Assembly (NCBI RefSeq): GCF_019112545.1
Contig: NW_025064894.1
Location: 111,669 to 175,668, forward strand
Source of the DNA: Guyanagaster necrorhizus
Lineage: Eukaryota; Basidiomycota; Agaricomycetes; Agaricales; Physalacriaceae
Direction: 5' to 3'
DNA length: 64,000 bases
Of the stretch, positions 44,153-54,456 are shown one piece after another. Each line of letters opens with the position of its first letter. Position 1 is the stretch's first letter. The translations under genes and the position numbers were made by a program. Under the pieces are notes generated by a model. That model worked only from the letters and a program-made list of their open reading frames with translations, made no database searches and was not told the origin of the DNA.

Positions 44153-45456
44153 ATGAAAGTGATTCTTTCCACGACGCTCCTTCTCTCAGGGCCTGTTTTA
44201 GTCCATGGCCTATGCCAGAAATATGTCGACGCCGCCACCACCGCTGCTGAAAATCTTCAGTCTGCGTACTTCTCGGGTGGAACATATCCCTCTCAACCCG
44301 TCTGGATTAGTGCAGTAGACACATGGCATCTTCAGCGACGTGGGTTTTTACTTTCGCTTCTTTTTTTGATCGAGTTTCAAGTGCATATGGTCCAGTCGAT
44401 AGTTTGGCGGGAGCATCCACTTACTCCGGCATTATCGATACTGTCTTCACCGATTACGAGACCCAACTTCAAACTGGAGGCTCTTATGACGACGTTCAAT
44501 GGGTCTCTATCGCCTATCTTCTAGCCGGAAACGTAGACATGGCGAAGACGTATTATGATATTGCCAGTACGGCAGTTGATAGTTCCTATTGTGGCGGTGG
44601 ATGTGCGTTATTTCTTGAGTGTTTTGTGGCTCACCTGACGCGTATCGAAGTGTTTTGGAGCTCGGCAAGGGACTACAAAAATGCCATCGTTAGTACCCAA
44701 ACATCTATTGCGTAGGAGATACCTGACGAATCGCTACAGACCAACGAGCTTTACCTGGCCACTTCCGGTTACCTCTATGATGTGACCCAAGATACCCAAT
44801 ACTTGACGAATCTCAAGAACAGTATGTACGCTTGCTTTCCTCTCAACACTAAGCTTACTCAAAAGCGTGCAGTATGGGAATGGTTCAACGCTTCGGCCAT
44901 GCGAGGCAGTAACGGACTGTATAACGACGGTCTCACCAAAGACGGGCTATGCGCCAATAACGGTCAGACCCAGTGGACCTACAACCAAGGCGTCGTCCTC
45001 GCCGGTTTAGGTTTCCTTTACAAATGTATGTCCTTCTATTCAAATTCTCCTCATTCCTGACTAACCTCTCTTCCAGATACCCAGGACGAAAGTGCCATTA
45101 CCATGGCATGGTCCATCATGGACGCGGTCCTTGCGGACCTTGTTGACAACGGTGCCCTGCGTGAATCCTGCGACAGCACCACCTCAAGCACTTGCGACAA
45201 CGACCAGGTCTCTTTCAAGGGGATTTTGGTCGAGTATATGGCATGGTTCCTCAGCCTCACCGGTCGCGACAATGGCACCAAGTACTCGGATTTCATTAAG
45301 CTGCAGGCTGATAAGGTGTTGCAGTATGCTGTTGGGTCGGCGGGCTGGTACAGCAATCTTTGGTACGATCCCGATGCCAATGGTGCGGTGTGGACGGCAC
45401 CCTCACAAGGTGCTGCACTTGGCGCGTTTGTGGCTGCTGGGGCTCAGAGTTGCTGA
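44153..45456 (+). CDS. Secreted GH76 family glycoside hydrolase (alpha-1,6-mannanase-like)
   Basis: Six exons (44153-44339, 44396-44602, 44651-44688, 44740-44821, 44873-45025, 45077-45456) give 348 residues. The signal peptide is MKVILSTTLLLSGPVLVHG. Family signs are the consecutive aspartates in GGSYDDVQWVSIAYL (about D94-D95, the expected catalytic pair), FWSSARDYKNAITNELYL, the NDGL segment, WTYNQGVVLAGLGFLY and a C-terminal AVWTAPSQGAALGAF. The enzyme would cleave alpha-1,6-mannose linkages in fungal cell wall or glycoproteins. It may act in wall remodelling (as Dfg5/Dcw1 do) or in nutrition. No GPI signal is visible after the last domain, so free secretion is likely. The fourth acceptor (44872) leaves one residue uncertain before WEWFNAS. 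Confidence 0.85.
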
Positions 45457-45742
45457 AGGATGCTGTATTGTAATCGATCCAATTATCGACCATTGTGATC
45501 AACTTACTATCAAAAGAAAACAAGATCAATTGATTGATGCTAGTACGACGCAAGCCCCCCCCCCCAAAAAAAGGAAAAAGGCTAGGCAGGCTCCCGATCC
45601 CATGCTATATCGATGAGGGTGATAGATTCCTACAATGGCTACAAGCCGAGGCAAACACTCTTGCATTAACATGGTATAAGAGATGGGAATGGTTAAGGTT
45701 AGGCATACAACTTGATTGGTGATTGTTGGATTCGCAAGGTCT

Positions 45743-46411
45743 TTAGTTGAGAGTTGGGAAAACCAAAGGTGGCAGATCATTATCTTGGTTGATTGAATCG
45801 GCAGCCTCTGTGGCAGGAGAGTGGTTCGCAGTCGAAGTCTGCGTGGAAGGCTGGGAGGTGGCAGGAGAAGAAAACGTGGAAAGGATCTGATCTGACGCTA
45901 CTCGCGGGAAGTACGTGGTCCCATTGACGACACGCGAACCTGGGAAAGGTCGATGTTCAGCGGGAGTGTTGGACGCACGGGATCGGGCCTCTTCCGTAGC
46001 GCGGGCAGACTGAGGGAAAAAGGTGGTTCCCTTCAGCTCAAACGCACCATCGGCCGTGCGGTCCCCATGAACATAATACGTAGTTCCGTTGCGCTCGAAC
46101 GAGCTGGCAGACAGACACAGCATCCCAGGGTAATGATAGAACTCAGGGATATAATACTGCTTTCCAGGGGGAGCTTGTGGCAGTGGGACGGGAGCTAGCG
46201 TGACGTCAAAGCACGTGCTGGTGGGAATATACATGGGTGGGGGGACTGCGTTGTACCACTGTGGATACCCCGCGTACGCGCCCTGCGGGATGTGGGGCAA
46301 GAGAGGCTGGGTGTTGGGTGCGGAGTAGGGCTCGTAGTTGTTCGCTGTGTAAACTGTCAAAAACGAGTTTATACTAGGAAGCGAAGAACCAAAAGTCATA
46401 CAAGGGTTCAT
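45743..46411 (-). CDS. Hypothetical protein with repeated NGTTYF-like motif
   Basis: Uninterrupted gene of 222 codons. The N-terminal half is rich in Pro, Tyr and Gln (PHIPQGAYAGYPQWYNAVPP). The second half has three related motifs: RNGTTYYVHGDR, LKGTTFFPQSAR and VNGTTYFPRVAS, spaced by 25-40 residues. The C-terminus is Ser/Thr-rich and ends LPPLVFPTLN. There is no signal peptide or transmembrane helix. The motif may be a short beta-hairpin repeat. I do not recognise the family, and a small intron near the N-terminus cannot be excluded. Confidence 0.6.
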   Translation of the reverse strand: MNPCMTFGSSLPSINSFLTVYTANNYEPYSAPNTQPLLPHIPQGAYAGYPQWYNAVPPPMYIPTSTCFDVTLAPVPLPQAPPGKQYYIPEFYHYPGMLCLSASSFERNGTTYYVHGDRTADGAFELKGTTFFPQSARATEEARSRASNTPAEHRPFPGSRVVNGTTYFPRVASDQILSTFSSPATSQPSTQTSTANHSPATEAADSINQDNDLPPLVFPTLN

Positions 46412-47682
46412 TTTGATGTAGGAAACAGCAGGCGACTTCTAAGAGCAAGCTGTAGCACCGTAGAAGATGAATTGGAGAGAAGGGACCACAGAGACGTCGG
46501 TTTTATAGGGCATGAGCCAGCTATAAATGATGGACAAAGGGCTTCATCCTGAACAAAGATATGCATCAAGCCACCTAGGTCCAAGCAGAGGCCATTGAAA
46601 AAAAAACGCGATGCTTTGTCTTGTCTTGGTAACCAAGACAACGAATGTATTGCCACTTGTGTGGTCTGTAAAAAAATAACTTAGCTACGCCCCAGCGCCT
46701 CTACCACCTCGATGCCATCGCCATTGTTCAAGGCATGTTCACACGAGGCAAAGTGGCATCACTGATCTTCAATTTTAACTCGCCGTTGGTGGAGGTTTTG
46801 AGGGGAGGGGAATTACCACCGTCGCACAAGGAAAAAACAACTACCGTTCATGCTGCCGTCAAAGAATTTTCTTGTGTCAATTCAGCCCTAAACAGTGGCT
46901 AGTCATGTGCATCGTAGATGGCTGGAACCGGGTATCAGTGAGGAAGGATGAATGCACGTAGAATAATTCGCTAGCCAAAGGTCCCATGCCGGGGTTGCCA
47001 CCGCAGAATCTAAGGAAAGCCAAGATAAGAGCCATAGCGCTGGGTTACTGCGCCAACACATGGTCGGGCCGGCCCGACGATAACCATCGTATTCGAAGGG
47101 AGGATTAAACGGAGACACGTAAGTAGGACAGCATAATGAATTGATCCAAACCATGCGGCTTATGTCGTGACCAACGAAGGGGACGAAGGGGAACGGCAGA
47201 GAAAGAGTAGCTATGAAAGAAAACCAGGAGCAGGCGCCCTTTGCTTGGTTCGGAGGTTGATGGCAAAGTGACAGGTCGCGTCCAATTTAAATTGCATTTA
47301 AATAACTTAAAATTTTACCGTCTATTTTTTCTTCCTTTCCGTCCCCTTCCTCTTCCCGCTGACGCTGCATAGCTGCGTGTCTGGCGCGTTTGTGACTTTG
47401 TTGAAAGTCTGTCCTATACTGGTATACCAGTTGTAACGACTTGTAGGTTCTGTTCAATTCCTCGTGTCCTCCAAGTTTCCTATCTTCATTAATGTTTGCC
47501 GCTTTTTGGTTCCGTTGCTGTTCGTTTCTTCGACTGATATATGAATCTGTTAATAGCCAACCATTCATTGTTCAGTATACCCTCTCCTACTGAAGGACGA
47601 ACTAAAGGTCGTCCTCGACTACTATCATTCACGCGACCCTCATTGTAACTTCACGCCACGCTACATTAATTCCCCCACGAAC
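46412..47682. other. 1.3 kb intergenic region with a palindrome
   Basis: Divergent spacer between two orphan genes. A perfect palindrome lies at 46621-46641. A 93-codon minus-strand frame at 47287-47568 is Gln/Arg/Lys-rich and unsupported, so it is not called. Confidence 0.4.
46621..46641. repeat. Perfect palindrome TTGTCTTGGT-A-ACCAAGACAA
   Basis: Two 10-bp arms are separated by one base. It could be a dimeric protein-binding site or a small hairpin. It lies about 210 bp upstream of the minus-strand gene that starts at 46411. Confidence 0.7.
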
Positions 47683-48408
47683 TTGAATGATGTTACAATC
47701 CCTCCTTGCAAGCGGGGAAGATCCTCTTCAGTATGTCCGTCCATTGAAGCGACCGCTGTGTTGCTGATAACGCTTTTCAGTGTCTTATGTCTTCATTTCA
47801 ACGTGCAAAAGATTATACCTGGATACTTCTCTCCCGCCGACATGTCAGAGACGCTCGACTTCCCTGTCTTACATGACTCTCGCATGCCTACACACGTCTT
47901 AGCCTTGTTTCCTCCTTCTCACAACCAGTCTTCCATCGCCCGACCGTTAATTGCGCCCGTCGACGCTGACTTGTATAATCAAGGCTTCAGGGTCGACCTT
48001 ATTCCTCCGCCGCCACCGGGTTCGACTCGACCCGTTCCCCACTCCACACCGCAAGGACTCTACGTTTCTATACCCCTCGTGCTCCCACTCACGACGGTCC
48101 CGCACCCGCCGTCAATGTCTCTTCTCCTTCTCTTCGCACTTGGGCTCGAAACGAATATCAACGATCTCGCTTTTCGCATACTACCTGTGTCCGTAGTAGA
48201 GGAGTTCCCCAACGCGGCAGCAATGGCCCAGGTTATGGTATCTCTAAGCGAGGAGGAGTTTGAACGGAGGTTCCAGTTTAATATTGGCCTCTGGAAAAAC
48301 GTCCTTGGACTGGGGGTCACGAATAACCGGGTCGTCGAGGTCATACGCTTGGCCTTTAATGTCACGGCCGAGGCAAGAAGATTAAGAAGCCGGCAATTGA
48401 ACGAATGA
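47683..48408 (+). CDS. Conserved-looking hypothetical protein
   Basis: Uninterrupted frame of 241 codons. The segment from 47842 (MSETLDFPVLHDSRMPTHVL) onward is the most protein-like, so the true start may be there rather than at 47683. The region before it is hydrophobic and could be 5' leader or an intron-containing exon. Features include GFRVDLIPPPPPGSTRPVP, GLYVSIPLVLPLTTVPHPPS, an LLLLFALGLET helix and EFERRFQFNIGLWKNVLGLG. It is probably cytosolic or nuclear. I cannot assign a family with confidence. Confidence 0.55.
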   Translation: MNDVTIPPCKRGRSSSVCPSIEATAVLLITLFSVLCLHFNVQKIIPGYFSPADMSETLDFPVLHDSRMPTHVLALFPPSHNQSSIARPLIAPVDADLYNQGFRVDLIPPPPPGSTRPVPHSTPQGLYVSIPLVLPLTTVPHPPSMSLLLLFALGLETNINDLAFRILPVSVVEEFPNAAAMAQVMVSLSEEEFERRFQFNIGLWKNVLGLGVTNNRVVEVIRLAFNVTAEARRLRSRQLNE

Positions 48409-51400
48409 ACGACCACCATACCTTATATTATCACGAGCCTACCTTTGGCACTACTATTGCTACAGAGGTCTTGTTTTTGCTACTGTCCTTTCTCGTTTCA
48501 TCTCAATCGTCCATATTATACCAGCTTTCTTAATGATTTCCTCTCGCTTTCAGCATACATGAGTACTTACTACCTCGCTAACGCTTTCTGATGAATATCT
48601 CCCCACCCTTATAAGATGTCCTGATTGATCACTGTAGCTGTACTTTCCATTTGCCGTAATTCACTAATCAACTGTTTTGTAGGTCTGGGAATAAATTCTT
48701 CTAGTCCGAGATCTTCTGAGTCTGAGAGCTACGTAAGGCTACACATGCGTTGAAGGGCCATGGACACGCATTCATATGCTAGCAAAACGTGAACTAGACA
48801 CTACCAGAAATCCTATCATTTCGTGTCGACTATGTATGCCTTTACCATAGTTTTAATTAAAAGAAGGGGGGGCAGCTCGCCTGACACGGGCCGTAATCGT
48901 GGGAAAGTTACGAGATCTGACTTTGAGCTTGCAAACGTTCCTTGTTCTATTCATCTTTTGCTCCTTATTACCATCGTGATACCTAACTGAATGGCGATGC
49001 AGCCTAGGTCATGGCAAGGTGAGAGATTTTTTCTTCAAAGAGGGAGATGTATCGGATTCCTCATGGTGCCATGCGCAGGATTCTGTATTAGTCTTCTATT
49101 GTTGCTCTCTTGCGTATTTCGATTAGAATGTCGGGGGCACATCTTCTCCGCAGTCTTTGGCATGGATATTATCTTCCCTCACATCCACTCAGTCAACCAT
49201 TCAGAATTGTAGTAGCGGTAATTATGGTTGAGCTCGGTAAACTCACGCAATCGTAGTCGGAAACACTCTTCTGAATGTGATCCAGCCAGCGGATTAACTA
49301 TGCATGGAGCATCCGAGAACCAATTACTTCTTCCGCAGCGTTCGCCGCCCCAATCTCCGCATCCTGGTGCAAGACTGGCACTACCACATGATTCGCTGGG
49401 ACGAGCCATCGGCGGCAGATCCTGATAAACAGAGAGTGCTCAGAGCTTGGTGAATTATCGTGATCCTTACAGGTGACTAGCTGTCGCTCAGAGCATACCC
49501 CGAGAGGTGCTAGGCGTGAGTATATATTTTCTCTTTTTTTTCCCTTGATGAGCAAGACATTTTTCTAGATGATCAATGAATTCAAGTTCGGACGGTGATT
49601 ATCCCTTCAACACTTTTCATATTCGAACACTATTAGTAGTTTCTTCCCATGTCCCATTATTTCGGAACCAACCTGGAGGTCAGGATTGATCTGCCTGGGG
49701 TGTTTTCTCTCGCGATTTTCGCTGTCACAACTCGTACCTCGCACATATACACAGGAGAGTTCCGATAATTCCATTTGGAGAACTATTGGTAAACATTCTT
49801 GATGTCTCAACTCTATTCAATTGGTCGGCATTTGGTATCGCCCTTTTGGCGTGCACTTCTGGATTCATCTCAATTTACTAGACAGTGGATGTGATTCTCT
49901 TCTTGTTTGCAGTCCGATCTAATTGGCACCATAAAGTGATTGTCTCGCTACTAAACCTACATCTTACAAAGGTTATGCCGCACTAGGAACAAGAAGGAAC
50001 TCCGGCGTAGACGACGTCGGTGTTGATGGAAACTGATCGGTGGGCATCTGTTATGATATAAGCCATCTTTCGTAGCTCAGACCTCTCTAGACCTTATATC
50101 TATAGACTAGCACTATCCTACTTTTGCTAGTGGTGGACCGCATCAATCTCGACCCATTTCCTTGTCCTTCAGGTGTACACAAGTATCACAAAAGCTACCA
50201 GAGCTGGACGGTCGGCTAACCGAACGAACTTGTAGCTCTCACAGGCAAACGAACTTCTGCTGCGGTCTGATTCATTCGCAGGACCTCCTTCGTGTTGTAT
50301 GGTATGCTCATTGATATGCCAAGGTCATCCGTGTCTTCACTAATTCCAATGCAGGCATAAATACTCATCGAGCTCAGGGCTGATGTATGGTGACAACCTC
50401 CCGGAACCTCTCACACTGTCTGCCGATCTAGACTTGCGTTGTGAATCATGGCTACCAATTCTCGATGGGGTTCTGGCTACCTTTTCTGTATCTCTGATTT
50501 TTCCATGCCACAGTCAACGCTGACCTTTCATTCCATTTTCTGTCCTGTAATCTGCACACGCTTTCTTCCCTCTCCGGCTTTCTCTCGCTGGGCCTTCTAG
50601 ATTATTGAGCTCGGTTACGACCTTCTGGTCAAAGCTCGGTATCCCTTTCCTTTCTTTGTCTGGACGCTTTTCAGCGCCAGCACTTTGGCGTCGTCACTGG
50701 GCGCGTAAAGTCCGAACATGACAGGATGTGGCATACTAGACATTCACGATCCGCAAGTGTTTCAACGTATGCCATTCATTCTGTAACCTTCGAAGAATGT
50801 CATGGGAGCTACCTCTGGAAATTCCAAATTTGGGCAGTGTCTGAATATTCACCAGCGTGTCCGTCCGCAATGCAACAATGGACATTTTCTCAACCTCTCA
50901 GACATATATGGGAACCTATTACCTCTCTTTGGCGAGCCTTTATTGTACCTAAAACGAACGGGAGCCATAGCAGGAGGCACAACGTGCACACATGAAACTG
51001 TCTGTATTCAAATACCGGTGCAGCGAAGGCGGCCTTGGTAACTTGAGGTCCGCAATCGTCGAATTGGTCACAACTTCATGGTATGCATGCATGTTCTAGC
51101 AATGAGAACCGTGAGTACTCATTGTACGATATTAGTTAGCTCTTAGCTGAAGGAGTTCCGATCAACACTCGTGCTCTGACAGCCCTTGTTACTCCTTGTC
51201 ATCGTCGCAGGTATAATTTGAGAAAGGGAATATGTCGTAGCGAATAACCATCACCCTACTCCGATGGCGATCAACGCTGGCCTGTTCCAGTCTGCTCCAT
51301 GCACCCAGATTACAAAGACTCGACTGATACCAGTTCTGATTTACAATTCATCTGACGAAATGATTGGTAACCTTTAGTAACCCACCTTTGCTGAGATCTG

Positions 51401-51960
51401 AGTTATCGCACCACAGCTCCTTGACCTGTTAAGGGCCATCGGTGTCCACGCGAAGGCGGTGAGCCTGGGATGAGTTGAGAAAATACAAAGAAATCTGTGT
51501 CTGTATTCTTCAATACCTGGTCTATCTAACTGAAGGATCTGATGAGACTCTCAGGAGGCATTTTATTAACATAACCGGAATCGAACGGGCAGCCACGGCA
51601 CAGGCTCCTATCACAAGAATTTAACCATCATCACCGGATGTCCTTTCTGGCGCCTAATCAATTGATCACCTTGAGAAAAAAAGGCTCGATATGCAAGGAC
51701 CCACCACTCGTCAGCATTTTTACGCGGTCTTTGTCAGCTTTGTCAACAGCAGACATTATCTCAAATGGTAAATGTCGCAATTTCTGACTTCATCCTCAGC
51801 TTTTTGGGTACTGTCTGGCGCGATCTTCTCCCTCCGATCTGTCTATATTTATCAATTTTCGCCCACGACGACCCACGAACCACCGGAGTCGGATGATTAA
51901 TTTGGTGACATTTGAAGTATATAACGACCAATTCCGGATGATCACTACGTGATTATATCT
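48409..51960. other. 3.5 kb apparent gene desert
   Basis: Many short frames but none with recognisable domains, good start context and splice partners. No long repeats or terminal repeats were found by eye. A sequence near 51573-51590 superficially resembles a tRNA T-arm but does not fold. It could contain non-coding transcripts or decayed sequence. Confidence 0.35.
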
Positions 51961-52905
51961 ATGTGCTTTCCGGGCAAACGTCAAAAGGACAATTTTGACG
52001 ACGCTATAAAAGCTGAGTCGGAAGCCGTTTCACCTCCATCACAACCTCCTTCCACATCCACCACCAAATCCACTCCTCCTGCAATGGCTCCCAAGGTCGC
52101 TATCGTTATCTACACCATGTACGGCCATATCGCCAAGCGTGCGTACCTCCTCTCTTGTCGTTGTTTTTGCCTCCTGACTGTAATGTTATGCTCTAGTGGC
52201 CGAGGCTGTCAAGGCAGGTGTCTTGAGCGCCGGAGGGGACGCCACCATCTACCAGTCCGTCATGTCTTCACGCATTCTGTTATACTGTACTCACTTCGCT
52301 CAATAGAGTTCCTGAAACGCTCTCTGCAGAGATCCTTACCGCGTTGCATGCACCAGCGAAGCCCGACTACCCTATCATTACCCCTAATATCCTCGCTTCA
52401 TACGATGCATTCATCTTTGGTATCCCTACACGTTTCGGAAACTTCCCTGGCCAGTGGAAGGTGCGTACAACGTACAGTAATCTGTTCGGAATCCGCGTTA
52501 ACGTCGCGTCTAGGCGTTCTGGGACTCCACCGGCGGCCTTTGGGCCAAAGGTGCGCTCTCTGGCAAGTACGCCGGTCTGTTCGTCTCTACCGCTGGTTTG
52601 GGAGGAGGACAGGAAGCCACCGCCATCGCTTCGTTGTCCACCCTGGCCCACCACGGCATAATTTACGTCCCTCTGGGATATGCCAGCACCTTTGCTCAGT
52701 TGACCGATCTCTCGGAGGTTCACGGTGGTATGTCTTTCGTCGCAGAATTATGACCTTATGGTTCACGCATCATTTAGGATCTCCTTGGGGTGCAGGAACG
52801 GTCGCTGCAGGCGACGGCTCCCGCCAGCCCTCTGCCCTGGAGCTCGACGTTGCTACTATTCAGGGCAAGACCTTCTACAGCACTGTTGCAAAGGCTTTCC
52901 CTTGA
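51961..52905 (+). CDS. Flavodoxin-like NAD(P)H:quinone oxidoreductase (WrbA/Pst2 type)
   Basis: Five exons (51961-52138, 52197-52254, 52307-52460, 52514-52727, 52778-52905) give 243 residues. The flavodoxin-like fold starts at [20 protein letters not shown], whose YTMYGHI loop binds FMN phosphate. Other marks are [38 protein letters not shown] and [15 protein letters not shown]. The enzyme reduces quinones by two electrons with NAD(P)H, protecting against redox cycling. In wood-decay fungi, relatives act as benzoquinone reductases. A 42-residue Ser/Pro/Thr-rich N-terminal extension begins MCFPGK; its Cys2 could be acylated, targeting the protein to membranes. An internal start at MAPKVAIV would give the compact form. 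Confidence 0.9.
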   Translation: MCFPGKRQKDNFDDAIKAESEAVSPPSQPPSTSTTKSTPPAMAPKVAIVIYTMYGHIAKRAYLLSCRCFCLLTVMLCSSGRGCQGRCLERRRGRHHLPVRHVFTHSVILYSLRSIEFLKRSLQRSLPRCMHQRSPTTLSLPLISSLHTMHSSLVSLHVSETSLASGRCVQRTVICSESALTSRLGVLGLHRRPLGQRCALWQVRRSVRLYRWFGRRTGSHRHRFVVHPGPPRHNLRPSGICQHLCSVDRSLGGSRWYVFRRRIMTLWFTHHLGSPWGAGTVAAGDGSRQPSALELDVATIQGKTFYSTVAKAFP

Positions 52906-54456
52906 TCACAGACTATAATAGATTGGTAGTAGATGTGGAATGTACCCTAAAATGTTTTTTTTCTGATTATCGGCGGCAATCGTGATCCCATGCTGAAGCT
53001 AGACTTATAAAAGTACCTCCATCTTGTCCAGTCCTGTCCTTGCTCCTCTACGAGATTTGATTGCATATATAGCCGCAAGGTACCCGCTCGAAGCCATTTA
53101 ATTTATCAGGCGGAGCACTCCGCGTTATGTCATCGCTATCTATTTCTCCTTCTACATTCGTTGAAGAGTTATCTTCGTATGGATTGTTGAGTCTCATTTA
53201 CGAGACTGATTTGATCTCCGAGTCTATTACCCACCCTTGACAGTCTTAGCGGCACCCAATACTAGTACTCAGGCCCAGGACTGATAAGTACCTGCTTGAT
53301 TCTTGACCAAGTACATACCTGTGCACCATGATAGACAATTCCAGGACCCTCTATGTTTACTCGGGCTGTTCTTGCTGAATCACAAACGCTACATGTCTAC
53401 ATCCTAGTCTCGGAAACGTGGCGATTCAGTGTATATTCTATATAAGGCCATGGCTACTCCATCCATTCTCTGTACTGAAAGATGAGGGCTATCTCATGCG
53501 TACGATCCGTTCACCGCTGCCGACCTTTTCGGGGCACGATCACTTAAGTTCTGCACTAAGTTTACAACTGAATATCCTCTGGATAATTGTCGGAATCACT
53601 TGACAGTGTCCTTGCCAATAGGATTTTCGCCGGTGCAAGCGACCGGTATGTCTTGATATCGGGTTCTGCATCCCGTATTCCCCTTGCCCGGCCTGTTTGC
53701 GGCTAACTTGAACGACTCGCGAGAGCCAACCAACGCTTGCCTCGAGCCCATGGATCTGGTTGGATACCCCATGGGCTCCACGTGCATGCAACCAATGTCA
53801 TGGGTGATTCATAACGAATATTTGGTTCCTTTCGGGCGGTTCTAGGATAAGGCTGATCATCCGTACCTTCCCAAGGTCCGTGTGGAGGTCACCGATGCTC
53901 GGGCTATTTCTGTGGATGCGGCTCTCATATACTGATGTTTTTTTCTCACAAGAGAGCTCGTCGGGCCTCTCTGTACAGGTACATTTGATATGCTTTATTC
54001 TCACGGAACCGTTGTCTTGAATAGGCGGTTCTCATCGCATTCCCTGATCGTCTTTATAGATTAATCAAGTGTTATCGGGCTTTCTTGTCTTCGCGGGCAT
54101 CTCTGCGGTCTCGTCGTCTCTGGCGCTCACTATAATTTGTCAATAGAGATGGAAAGAAACAGATTTTGATACCAGACGGCTTCCAAAAGATGGAGGGCAG
54201 TATCGAAGGATTCCGACTATCGAGCCAGATGTCCATTAGTAGACCGGTTTTCCGCAGTACATTTATTACCATGACTATTTTTCCCAGTACCTGTATAGTT
54301 GAAAGGAATTAATGATGAATGTCACCGTAGCGTTGACATTTTCTGTTCCCCTTTTGGTAATCGAATTTCGGCCACAAGTGCACAGCACGCCTTGATCACT
54401 TTCCACCACGACCATTTGACGAGCTCAGAGGCGCTCCTGGCTCGGAATGACCGGCA
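52906..54456. other. 1.6 kb intergenic region upstream of IRE1
   Basis: 3' flank of the quinone reductase gene and promoter of IRE1. No supported exon or repeat is seen. Confidence 0.4.

Noticed and set aside
47287..47568. 93-codon Gln/Arg/Lys-rich minus-strand frame
   Set aside because: Low-complexity composition, no family resemblance and no promoter or splice support.
50108..50133. Short inverted repeat ACTAGCA...TGCTAGT
   Set aside because: Only 7-bp arms; expected by chance in 64 kb.
51571..51592. Sequence whose reverse complement contains CGTTCGATTCC, like a tRNA T-loop
   Set aside because: The flanking stem bases do not pair correctly, and no acceptor, D or anticodon arms can be built.
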